Assembly (NCBI GenBank): GCA_023418755.1
Contig: JAEZZE010000457.1
Span: forward strand, 1 to 9,915
Source: Bacillota bacterium
GTDB taxonomy: Bacteria; Bacillota; Bacilli; Paenibacillales; Paenibacillaceae
Direction: 5' to 3'
Length of the DNA stretch: 9,915 nt
Shown: piece by piece, positions 1 to 5,616 of the stretch
How positions within the stretch are numbered: the stretch's first letter is position 1
Layout: each line of letters opens with the position of its first letter
The notes under the pieces: generated by a model
Told to the model about the DNA's origin: nothing
The model's input: only the letters and a program-made list of their open reading frames with translations
Database searches by the model: none
Made by a program: the position numbers and the translations under genes

Positions 1-957
1 CACCTTCTCGTTGCCCTGGGCCACGACGTCGATCGACGTCCGGTCGCCGTTGCGCACCGTCACGAAATGCGGGAGCAGGCGGCCGGCATCGTCGAATACC
101 GGGAAGTAGCGCTGATGCTCGCGCATCGACGTGATGAGCACTTCCTGAGGGATGTCGAGGAAGCCCGGATCGAACGAGCCCGACAATGCGGCAGGCGTCT
201 CGACGAGAAACAGCACCTCTTCGAGCAGGTCCTCCTGGATTCCGATCGTCCAGCCGCGCTCGGCCGCCAAGCTTTCGATCCCTTCCAGGATCGCTTTGCG
301 CCGCTCCTCCACGTCCGCGATGACATGCTCCGCGCGCAGCGCGTCGATATATGCGGCCGGTTGACCGATGACCGTCTCCTTACCCAGGAAACGATGGCCG
401 CGCGTGACTTTGCCCGAGGCTACGCCTGCGATCTCGAAGGGAACGACGCTGTCGCCGTGCAGCGCGACGAGCCAGCGGATCGGACGCGCGTAGCGCAGTT
501 CGCGGCTGCCCCAGCGCATATTTTTCGGGAACGCGAGCGAGGTGACCAGCGCGGGCAGCGCTTCGGGCAGCAGCGCCGCCGCCTCGACGCCGAGACTGCT
601 CTTCGTCGCGAACACGTATTCGACTCCGCCGATTTCGCGAAGGAACAAGGCGTCCGGCTCCACGCCCTGGCTTCTCGCGAAGCCGAGCGCCGGCTTGCTC
701 CACGCGCCGCCGTCGTCGTAGGCGATTTTACGGGACGGGCCCTTGACGTCCTCGGTAACGTCCTCTTGCTTGTCCGCCAAGCCCGATACGAGCACCGCGA
801 GGCGGCGGGGCGTGGCATAGGCTTTCACTTCGCTATAGGAAAGCCGGCTGTCCGCCAGCCATTTAGCCGTTTTCTCTTGAAGCTGCTCCATTGCCGCGCG
901 CACGAAACGGGCGGGCACTTCTTCCATTCCGATTTCCAGCAGCAGGTCCTTAGCCAT
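1..957 (-). CDS. glyS: Glycyl-tRNA synthetase beta subunit, 3' part missing (window edge)
   Basis: Beta subunit of the heterotetrameric bacterial glycyl-tRNA synthetase, which charges tRNA-Gly with glycine in the cytoplasm together with GlyQ. The frame is open without a stop from ATG at 957 to the left edge, giving 319 codons of a protein usually near 690 residues, so only the N-terminal half is present. The translation starts MAKDLLLEIGMEEVPARFV, the typical GlyS N-terminus. It also carries ATPRRLAVLV near residue 48, PIRWLVALHGDSVVPFEI near 158 and MREHQRYFPVFDDAGRLLPHF near 278, all hallmark GlyS segments. The start is supported by AAAGGAG at 973..967, 9 nt upstream. The first 8 nt (ATGGCTAA) overlap the end of glyQ, which suggests translational coupling and matched subunit synthesis. 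The C-terminal anticodon-binding region lies outside the window. Identity is very secure. Confidence 0.97.
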   Translation of the reverse strand, partial: MAKDLLLEIGMEEVPARFVRAAMEQLQEKTAKWLADSRLSYSEVKAYATPRRLAVLVSGLADKQEDVTEDVKGPSRKIAYDDGGAWSKPALGFARSQGVEPDALFLREIGGVEYVFATKSSLGVEAAALLPEALPALVTSLAFPKNMRWGSRELRYARPIRWLVALHGDSVVPFEIAGVASGKVTRGHRFLGKETVIGQPAAYIDALRAEHVIADVEERRKAILEGIESLAAERGWTIGIQEDLLEEVLFLVETPAALSGSFDPGFLDIPQEVLITSMREHQRYFPVFDDAGRLLPHFVTVRNGDRTSIDVVAQGNEKV

Positions 958-1837
958 TGTGCGCCGCTCCTTTCTTCAGCAACGGGAATTCGAGACGTTC
1001 CCGCTCCTGCAAATACGTGGCCGCGACTTGACGGGCCAAATTCCGGACTCTCGTAATGTAGCCGGTCCGTTCCGTCACGCTGATCGCCCCGCGGGCGTCC
1101 AGCAAATTGAAAGCGTGAGAGCATTTCAGCACGTAATCGTAAGCCGGGAACACGAGATTCTCCTCCATCGCGCGCTTCGCTTCGGCCTCGTAGGTCGAGA
1201 ACAGTTGGAACAGCATCGCGGCGTCGGACACCTCGAACGTATATTTGGAATGCTCGTATTCGGGCTGCTTGAACACGTCGCCGTACGTCACGCCTTCCAC
1301 CCACTCCAAGTCGAATACGTTCTCCTTATCTTGAATGTAAGAGGCGAGCCGCTCCATTCCGTACGTAATCTCTACGGCGACCGGGTGGCAGTCGATGCCG
1401 CCAACTTGCTGGAAGTAAGTAAACTGGGTAACCTCCATCCCGTCCAGCCATACTTCCCAACCGAGTCCCCACGCGCCGAGCGTGGGGGCTTCCCAGTTGT
1501 CTTCGACGAACCGGATGTCGTGGTGCAGCGGATCGATGCCCAGCCGCTTCAGGCTTTCCAGGTACAGCTCCTGGATGTTGTCCGGAGAAGGCTTCATGAT
1601 CACTTGAAATTGATGATGCTGATACAGCCGGTTCGGGTTCTCCCCGTAACGGCCGTCGGCGGGCCGGCGCGACGGCTCGACGTAAGCCACGTTCCACGGC
1701 TCCGGACCGATCGAGCGCAGGAAGGTCATCGGGTTCATCGTTCCCGCGCCCTTCTCCGTATCGTAGGGCTGCACGACGATGCAGTTCTGCTCGCCCCAGA
1801 ATTGCTGCAGCGTCAACGTCATTTGCTGAAAATTCAT
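950..1837 (-). CDS. glyQ: Glycyl-tRNA synthetase alpha subunit
   Basis: Catalytic alpha subunit of alpha2-beta2 glycyl-tRNA synthetase (class II). It binds glycine and ATP and forms glycyl-adenylate. The protein is 295 aa, the usual family length. Visible family segments are QPYDTEKGAGTMNP at residues 23-36, EPSRRPADGRYGENPNR at 54-70 with the motif-2-like arginine region, GWEVWLDGMEVTQFTYFQQ at 126-144, and EITYGMERLA at 156-165, the motif-3-like ATP site. The ATG at 1837 is preceded by AAAAGGAG about 9 nt upstream. The same frame stays open upstream to an ATG at 2113, but that stretch is the T-box leader and the extension has no family resemblance, so it is rejected. The gene sits directly behind a glycine T-box riboswitch and overlaps glyS by 8 nt. 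Confidence 0.98.
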   Translation of the reverse strand: MNFQQMTLTLQQFWGEQNCIVVQPYDTEKGAGTMNPMTFLRSIGPEPWNVAYVEPSRRPADGRYGENPNRLYQHHQFQVIMKPSPDNIQELYLESLKRLGIDPLHHDIRFVEDNWEAPTLGAWGLGWEVWLDGMEVTQFTYFQQVGGIDCHPVAVEITYGMERLASYIQDKENVFDLEWVEGVTYGDVFKQPEYEHSKYTFEVSDAAMLFQLFSTYEAEAKRAMEENLVFPAYDYVLKCSHAFNLLDARGAISVTERTGYITRVRNLARQVAATYLQERERLEFPLLKKGAAHNG

Positions 1838-1905
1838 CCTTGTTCGCTCCTTTTGGCGTATCTGTTCACGAACGGGCCGGACGGGGGCCTTCGCGCGAAG
1901 CGCGC
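1838..1905 (-). other. glyQ 5' UTR downstream of the T-box terminator
   Basis: This 68-nt stretch between the U tract and glyQ starts with a compact hairpin GCGCG-CTT-CGCGC (1905-1893), followed by a C-rich stretch, a small GTTC-GT-GAAC hairpin and the AAAAGGAG ribosome binding site. It is transcribed only when the T-box antiterminates. Confidence 0.6.
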
Positions 1906-1953
1906 AAAAAAACTCCTGTCCCACGTCCGCCACCGCAGACATAGGGACGGGAG
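1906..1953 (-). terminator. Intrinsic terminator of the glyQS T-box
   Basis: The outer stem pairs CTCC-C-GTCCC (1953-1944) with GGGAC-A-GGAG (1922-1913), with one C/A mismatch. An inner stem pairs GTCTGC with GCGGAC around a GGTG loop. Seven T residues follow at 1912-1906. It forms when tRNA-Gly is charged and the antiterminator is not stabilised. Confidence 0.93.
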
Positions 1954-1978
1954 CTGAACATTCCCGCGGTTCCACCCT
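1943..1978 (-). promoter_or_regulatory. T-box antiterminator
   Basis: Two helices flank the 7-nt T-box bulge. AGGG (1978-1975) pairs with CCCT (1946-1943), and GCGGG (1967-1963) pairs with CCCGT (1951-1947). The bulge TGGAACC (1974-1968) is where the tRNA acceptor end binds. The 3' arm (1951-1944) is also the 5' arm of the terminator hairpin, so the two structures exclude each other. This is the expected switching arrangement and is readable directly from the sequence. Confidence 0.92.
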
Positions 1979-1993
1979 ACTTGGTTTTCCAGC

Positions 1994-2020
1994 AACGCCG
2001 GGCGAATACCCGTCAGCGCC
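1994..2020 (-). promoter_or_regulatory. T-box Stem III hairpin
   Basis: CGGGT/GCCCG closes an ATTC loop. It is extended below a small bulge by CGC/GCG. It lies directly 5' of the T-box at the usual Stem III position between Stem I and the antiterminator. The pairing was assigned by eye, and the lower stem boundaries are approximate. Confidence 0.7.
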
Positions 2021-2061
2021 GCGAGAAGAACCCTCCTCTTGCAATCCGATCTCTCCAGAGT

Positions 2062-2064
2062 GCC
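2062..2064 (-). promoter_or_regulatory. T-box specifier codon GGC (Gly)
   Basis: The triplet GGC sits on the 3' side of the Stem I internal loop, between GAAA (2068-2065) and the purine A at 2061, opposite AGTA (2136-2133). This is the position that pairs with the tRNA anticodon, here GCC of tRNA-Gly. It agrees with the downstream glyQS genes. Confidence 0.9.
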
Positions 2065-2171
2065 TTTCGCCGATTCGCGCCTCCGGGCTTGCACCGTCCC
2101 CGGTTCGCTGCATAGGGCCGCGACAATTCGGCTACTCTCTCCTTCGCAGAGAATATAGACTATTCCAACAT

Positions 2172-2199
2172 TCTATACCAACGTGCGGCATCCTGTCAA
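2172..2199 (-). promoter_or_regulatory. Sigma-A-type promoter for glyQS leader
   Basis: A perfect -35 box TTGACA (2199-2194) is followed by a 16-nt spacer and -10 TATAGA (2177-2172). A TG one base upstream of the -10 makes it an extended -10 promoter. The predicted transcription start is near 2166-2164, just before T-box Stem I. The -35 lies only 31 nt after the recO stop codon, so glyQS has its own promoter although packed against the upstream operon. Confidence 0.85.
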
Positions 2200-2230
2200 A
2201 CCCTATCGACTTGGCGGCCTCATCTCGCCC

Positions 2231-3061
2231 TCAACCGTCTTCGTCCGGGGCAGCCGCGCCGCCGGAATGCTCTACCCGGGATTTTTCCGGTTTGACCGCC
2301 GGAGCGCTCCCGAGCAGATCGCCGTATTTCTCCAACTGATCGAGAAAGCCGCGCGATTTCAAATTCACGTTCAGGTGGACGTCCATCCATCTGCGGAGCG
2401 CGAGCTGGAGCTGCCGCTTGGAGCTTTCCTTTACCGCGATGCTGCCCAATCTGCGCATATCGAGCGCCAGGAAGACGCGCAGCAGCTTCCAAACCCCGTC
2501 CTGAAGCTCCAAGGATCCGGGATCCCTTCCCTTGCAAGATCGGCACAATGCGCCGCCCCCGGCGGCGCTGAAATAAAACGGACCGTCCTGTCTCCCGCAG
2601 TTGACGCATTCGTCCAGCATCGGCGCGTAGCCGGCGGCCGCGAACACCTTCATCTCGTAGGCCCGCGCCACGATTTGCGGATCTTTGCCTTCCGCAAGCG
2701 CCGTCTGACAGGCTTTAAGCTGATGGAACAAATAAGCCGCCGCTTCGTCGTCGTTAATCGCGCGATCGGTCAATTCGGCGGCATAAGCCGCATACGCCGG
2801 GCCTTCGAGGCCTTGCCGCAGCTCCTGAAACGATTCTATGATTTCTCCGCTGTTCAGCGTGCCGAGCGTTCCGCTTCGGTAGTAAGAATAATCGCCGTAT
2901 GTAAAAAGCTGGGCCAGCGCGCCGTAACGGCTTTTGAGCTTTTTCGCCCCGCGCACGACGAGGCCCTGCTTTCCCAATGTAGGCGTAAGCAGGGTAATAA
3001 TTTTATTTCCTTCCCCATAATCGGTGCTTCGGATGACAATCCCTTCGGCCCGATACAGCAT
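2231..3061 (-). CDS. recO: DNA repair/recombination mediator RecO
   Basis: RecO binds single-stranded DNA, anneals complementary strands and, with RecR, loads RecA onto SSB-coated DNA in the RecF pathway. The protein is 276 aa, slightly longer than the roughly 250 aa usual in Bacillales. The N-terminal OB fold begins MLYRAEGIVIRSTDYGEGNKI. The central helical domain is followed by a zinc-binding knot with Cys152, Cys155, Cys173 and Cys176 (CVNC...CRSC), the standard Firmicutes RecO arrangement. The extra length is a poorly conserved-looking C-terminal tail from about residue 250 (Pro, Glu, Gly, Ala rich). ATG 3061 follows the yqzL stop by 6 nt. The Shine-Dalgarno is weak (GAGG in the end of yqzL), so coupling to yqzL translation is likely. 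No terminator is visible after the stop. The 3' end lies 31 nt from the glyQS -35 box. Confidence 0.96.
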   Translation of the reverse strand: MLYRAEGIVIRSTDYGEGNKIITLLTPTLGKQGLVVRGAKKLKSRYGALAQLFTYGDYSYYRSGTLGTLNSGEIIESFQELRQGLEGPAYAAYAAELTDRAINDDEAAAYLFHQLKACQTALAEGKDPQIVARAYEMKVFAAAGYAPMLDECVNCGRQDGPFYFSAAGGGALCRSCKGRDPGSLELQDGVWKLLRVFLALDMRRLGSIAVKESSKRQLQLALRRWMDVHLNVNLKSRGFLDQLEKYGDLLGSAPAVKPEKSRVEHSGGAAAPDEDG

Positions 3062-3067
3062 CGGCTC

Positions 3068-3217
3068 TCATTCCTCGTCCGCGACGTCGCCCTCGTCTTC
3101 GTCGGGCCCGGCGCCGGCGCCGAGCTCGGAAGCTCCGAGATTGTGCATTTCTTTATAAAGCAAATAAGCTTCGATATCGCCGGTTTGCGTAAACACGTGC
3201 CACGTGAAATCCCGCAC
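3068..3217 (-). CDS. yqzL: YqzL family small protein
   Basis: A 49-aa protein beginning MRDFTWHVFTQTGDIEAYL. This is the typical YqzL signature (xxFTWxxFxxTGxxxAYLLYKE), and YqzL is normally found between era and recO in Bacillales. Its function is unknown. The start is GTG at 3217: an in-frame TGA lies only 6 nt upstream (3226-3224), so no longer start is possible, and the next in-frame GTG would remove the conserved FTW. Shine-Dalgarno-like GGAGAGG (3234-3228) and GAGG (3225-3222) precede it. After the conserved YLLYKEMHNL part (residues 18-27) the tail is low complexity, Gly/Ala then Asp/Glu rich, with nine acidic residues among the last eleven or so. It ends 6 nt before recO. I call it by signature recognition and position. 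Confidence 0.9.
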   Translation of the reverse strand: MRDFTWHVFTQTGDIEAYLLYKEMHNLGASELGAGAGPDEDEGDVADEE

Positions 3218-3325
3218 AGCGCCTCATCCTCTCCGGGCGAAATGGTCTGCGCCTTCGAGAGTTAGGATGTCTCGGGAGCGCCGGGCGTATGCCTGACACA
3301 TTTTTGCACCGGCCGGCTTGCCTTC
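3218..3325 (-). other. Spacer between era and yqzL
   Basis: This 108-nt gap is the longest in the upstream gene run. It holds no T-tract terminator on the minus strand and no convincing promoter. It contains the 8-bp palindrome CCGGCCGG (3309-3316) followed on the minus strand by an A run, and a 25-codon ATG reading frame (3301..3224) that ends in the TGA just before yqzL. Whether that frame is translated is unknown. Confidence 0.5.
3222..3234 (-). promoter_or_regulatory. Shine-Dalgarno region deciding the yqzL GTG start
   Basis: GGAGAGG (3234-3228) lies 10 nt, and GAGG (3225-3222) 4 nt, upstream of GTG 3217. The in-frame TGA falls inside this region. Together these fix the GTG as the start of yqzL. 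Confidence 0.7.
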
Positions 3326-4228
3326 TTAATCTTCCCGGTAGCCTAGCGTTTTCAGCATCGACTCGCGGTTGCGCCAATCCTTGTTGACCTTGACCCACAG
3401 CTCGAGGAAAATTTTCGAGCCGAGCAATCTCTCCATATCGAGCCGCGCCAGCTTGCCGACCTCTTTCAGCAGGCCGCCGTTTTTGCCGATGATGATCCCT
3501 TTCTGCGAGTCGCGTTCGACGTAGATCACCGCTCCGATGTTGACGAGCCCGTTCTCCGCGACGCTCATGCTCTCGATTTCGACCGCGATCGAATGAGGCA
3601 CCTCTTCCCTCGTTAGCTGCAGAAGCTTCTCGCGGATCAGCTCGGCGCAAACGAATTGCTCCGGATGATCCGTAATTTGGTCTGCGGGATAATACATCGG
3701 GCCTTCCTTCAAATAGTTGGACACCTGCTCCAGCAGCGTCGTTACGTTGTTCCCGTGCAGCGCGGACACCGGCACGATCTCCGCGAAATCCATCTGTCCG
3801 CGAAACTTAGCGATGACCGGCAAGATCGCTTCCGGATGGATTTTATCGATTTTGTTCAGCACGAGAAATACCGGCGTATCCTTGACTTTCTTGAGCTGTT
3901 CCATAATGTAGCGGTCCCCGCCGCCGATCGGCTCGGTGACGTCGGTCAGGTAGAGGATCGCTTCCACTTCGTTCAGCGCGCTTTCCGCCGCCTTGATCAT
4001 ATAATTGCCGAGCTTGGAGTTCGGCTTATGGATACCCGGCGTGTCAAGGAAAACGATCTGCGTATCGTCGGTCGTATAGACGCCGTGGATTTTGTTGCGC
4101 GTCGTCTGAGGCTTATCCGACATGATCGCGATCTTCTGCCCGATCGCCTGGTTCATCAGCGTCGACTTGCCTACGTTCGGGCGTCCGACGATGGCGACGA
4201 AGCCCGATTTAAAGCCCTTCTTCTGCAT
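3326..4228 (-). CDS. era: GTPase Era
   Basis: Essential GTPase that binds the 3' end of 16S rRNA and helps 30S subunit assembly. It is 300 aa, the normal length. The G domain shows G1 GRPNVGKS at residues 15-22, the G2 region QTTRNKI at 41-47, G3 DTPG at 62-65, G4 NKID at 125-128 and G5 SAL at 155-157. The C-terminal KH domain shows the IIIGKNGG loop at 246-252 and ends with ELWVKVNKDWRNR, as in Era. ATG 4228 lies 3 nt after the cdd stop, and its Shine-Dalgarno AAGGAG overlaps the last cdd codons, so translation is probably coupled. Ybey, PhoH and Era in the same run fit a shared rRNA maturation theme. All key residues are intact. Confidence 0.99.
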   Translation of the reverse strand: MQKKGFKSGFVAIVGRPNVGKSTLMNQAIGQKIAIMSDKPQTTRNKIHGVYTTDDTQIVFLDTPGIHKPNSKLGNYMIKAAESALNEVEAILYLTDVTEPIGGGDRYIMEQLKKVKDTPVFLVLNKIDKIHPEAILPVIAKFRGQMDFAEIVPVSALHGNNVTTLLEQVSNYLKEGPMYYPADQITDHPEQFVCAELIREKLLQLTREEVPHSIAVEIESMSVAENGLVNIGAVIYVERDSQKGIIIGKNGGLLKEVGKLARLDMERLLGSKIFLELWVKVNKDWRNRESMLKTLGYRED

Positions 4229-4231
4229 CGC

Positions 4232-4678
4232 TTAATCTCCTTCGATCGCTTCTCGGTTGTCTAGGTCCCGCGGCAAGAAGGCGCCGGGCAATAGCTCCGA
4301 GACGGTCGCCACGCGCATATCCCCGCGCAGATTCGCCATGACGACCGGCATGTCCGGCTCGCACAGCTCGGCCAGCACCTGCCGGCAAACTCCGCAAGGA
4401 GCGATCGGCTGCTCCGTGTCGCCGATGACGGCGACCGCGCGGAATTCGCCCGCCCGGCGTCCGTCCGCGATCGCGCGGAACAAAGCCGTTCGTTCCGCGC
4501 AGTTCGTCGGTCCGTAGGCCGCGTTCTCCACGTTGCACCCATGGTGCAAATTGCCGTCCGCGTCCAGCGCGACGGCGCCTACGGCAAACCGCGAATACGG
4601 CACGTAAGCTCTCGCGCGCGCTTTGGCCGCCTCCTCCGCCAATCGCTCCGGCGTATAGCCCAAATGTTGCAGACCCAT
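4232..4678 (-). CDS. cdd: Cytidine deaminase
   Basis: Zinc enzyme that deaminates cytidine and deoxycytidine to uridine and deoxyuridine in pyrimidine salvage. The protein is 148 aa, slightly longer than the roughly 136 aa of B. subtilis Cdd, with a few extra residues at each end. Zinc ligands and catalytic residue are visible: Cys60-Ala-Glu62 (CAERTAL) and Cys95/Cys98 (PCGVC). The substrate-binding segments PYSRFAVGA (27-35) and NVENAAYG (49-56) are intact. ATG 4678 has a strong GGAGGAAA Shine-Dalgarno upstream. It is 33 nt downstream of dgkA and 3 nt upstream of era. The homotetrameric short-form family assignment is clear. Confidence 0.98.
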   Translation of the reverse strand: MGLQHLGYTPERLAEEAAKARARAYVPYSRFAVGAVALDADGNLHHGCNVENAAYGPTNCAERTALFRAIADGRRAGEFRAVAVIGDTEQPIAPCGVCRQVLAELCEPDMPVVMANLRGDMRVATVSELLPGAFLPRDLDNREAIEGD

Positions 4679-4711
4679 CTTTATTTTCCTCCGTTCATCC
4701 GTTACAGTCGT

Positions 4712-5083
4712 TTAAAATAAGGCCCGCCACAGAGGTGGACCGAGCACGATCAGCCCGACCGCCGCCGCGAAGATCGCCATGACGAGCACCGCCGCCGCCG
4801 CCGAATCTTTGGCCGTCTTCGCCAGAGGATGAAGTTCCGTCGAAATCCGGTCCAGCGTTCGTTCGACGGCGGTGTTGACCAGCTCCGCCGACCAGACGGC
4901 CGCGATCGCCAGCAACAGCCACAGCCAATCTTCCCGCGCCACGTCGAGCCACGTCGCCAGCGCGACGACGACCAGGGCGGCCGCCGCATGAAACCGCATA
5001 TGACGTTCGCTTCGCAAAGTCTCCGCCAGTCCCGCCCAAGCGCTGCGGAACGCCCGGGCTTCGCGCGAACGCCAGCCGCTCAT
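4712..5083 (-). CDS. dgkA: Undecaprenol kinase / diacylglycerol kinase family membrane protein
   Basis: Small integral membrane lipid kinase of the DgkA family. In Gram-positive bacteria this family mainly phosphorylates undecaprenol to undecaprenyl phosphate, recycling the carrier used in cell wall synthesis. It is 123 aa. Signature residues are SERHMRFHAAAA (25-36), the catalytic AELVNTAVERTLDR (66-79, Glu67, Asn70, Glu74) and HPLAKTAKDSAAAAVL (85-100). Three hydrophobic membrane segments lie at about 33-47, 52-65 and 96-117. The ATG overlaps the ybeY stop as ATGA and there is no strong Shine-Dalgarno, so it is probably translated by coupling to ybeY. Choice between undecaprenol and diacylglycerol as substrate follows the Gram-positive context and cannot be read from sequence alone. 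I use dgkA as in B. subtilis. Confidence 0.95.
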   Translation of the reverse strand: MSGWRSREARAFRSAWAGLAETLRSERHMRFHAAAALVVVALATWLDVAREDWLWLLLAIAAVWSAELVNTAVERTLDRISTELHPLAKTAKDSAAAAVLVMAIFAAAVGLIVLGPPLWRALF

Positions 5084-5616
5084 CGGACGAGGCCCGCTTC
5101 CCGCAATACCTCTTCCTGCTTGGCGAACATTCTTTTCTCCTCTTCCCCGTTGCCGTGATCGTAGCCGAGCAGGTGAAGAAACCCGTGCACGAACAGGAAG
5201 CCGAGCTCCCGCTCGAAGCTGTGCCCGTATTCCGCAGCCTGCTCCTCCGCTCTCGGGACGGAAATGACGATGTCCCCGAGCAGATCGGAGAACGGATCTC
5301 CGGCTTTCTCGTCGTCCTCCCAGCTCTCGGCGCCTTCTTCGGAAGACTCGTACTCGTCCTCGTAACGGATGTCGGCTTGTTCTCCCTCAAGGAGCGAGAA
5401 GCTCAGCACGTCCGTCGGCTTGTCCAGTCCGCGGTATTGCCGGTTCAGCTCCCGGATCCCTTCGTCGTCCGTCAGCGTCAAGGTCACGATGCCCCGGCTC
5501 ACTTCCTCCTTGCGGCCGGCAATAACCAGCAGCTTTTCCAGCAAATCCATCCATTGCTCTTCCCGTTCCCCGGCGCCGCCTTCGCGTTCGTCGATCCATT
5601 CCAGGCTTAACGTCAT
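5080..5616 (-). CDS. ybeY: Endoribonuclease / rRNA maturation factor YbeY
   Basis: Zinc-dependent endoribonuclease of the UPF0054 family, involved in 16S rRNA 3'-end maturation and ribosome quality control. The metal site is visible as HGFLHLLGYDH with His144, His148 and His154. DKPTDVLSF (65-73) and GDIVISVPRA (114-123) are the other conserved blocks. It is 178 aa against roughly 155-160 in Bacillus. The extra length is an acidic insertion at about residues 77-111, holding about 16 Asp/Glu, between the DVLSF and LLGDIVIS strands. The frame is open far upstream, but ATG 5616 is chosen because it overlaps the yqfF stop as ATGA, has AAAGGAG about 8 nt upstream, and aligns with the family start. 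It overlaps dgkA by ATGA at its 3' end. Confidence 0.97.
   Translation of the reverse strand: MTLSLEWIDEREGGAGEREEQWMDLLEKLLVIAGRKEEVSRGIVTLTLTDDEGIRELNRQYRGLDKPTDVLSFSLLEGEQADIRYEDEYESSEEGAESWEDDEKAGDPFSDLLGDIVISVPRAEEQAAEYGHSFERELGFLFVHGFLHLLGYDHGNGEEEKRMFAKQEEVLREAGLVR

Larger units (their letters stand above)
1906..2165 (-). ncRNA. Glycine T-box riboswitch (glyQS leader)
   Basis: A cis-acting leader that senses uncharged tRNA-Gly and decides between terminating before glyQ and reading through. The canonical T-box AGGGTGGAACCGCGG is at 1978..1964. Stem I spans about 2152..2050: base helix TCTCT (2152-2148) with AGAGA (2054-2050), K-turn GCGAAGG opposite GG, helix AGAG (2140-2137) with CTCT (2060-2057), AGTA opposite GAAA, then GCCGA with TCGGC. 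The apex is CCGGG/CCCGG around 2103-2083, preceded by the AGCGA element. The specifier triplet is GGC at 2064..2062, followed by A, and matches the GCC anticodon of tRNA-Gly. The T-box bulge reads TGGA, which fits an acceptor end UCCA, as expected for glycine tRNA with discriminator U. There is no large Stem II or IIA/B pseudoknot, as is usual for glyQS leaders. The 5' end is estimated from the promoter. Pairings were worked out by eye. Confidence 0.95.

Noticed and set aside
67..1957. Long plus-strand open frames opposite glyS and glyQ (329 and 332 codons)
   Set aside because: Antisense shadows of glyS and glyQ with Arg/His/Gln-rich, motif-free translations. The minus-strand frames carry unmistakable synthetase motifs.
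1838..2113. 92-residue N-terminal extension of GlyQ from ATG 2113
   Set aside because: The stretch is the T-box leader and terminator. GlyQ starts at MNFQQMTLT with a proper Shine-Dalgarno and gives the standard 295-aa length.
2183..3265. 360-codon plus-strand frame opposite recO and yqzL
   Set aside because: Shadow of recO. The minus strand has RecO with its four-cysteine zinc knot and YqzL with the FTW/AYLLYKE signature.
3302..3325. CCGGCCGG palindrome after era as a terminator
   Set aside because: On the minus strand it is followed by an A run, not a T run, and the stem is weak, so it is not an intrinsic terminator for era.
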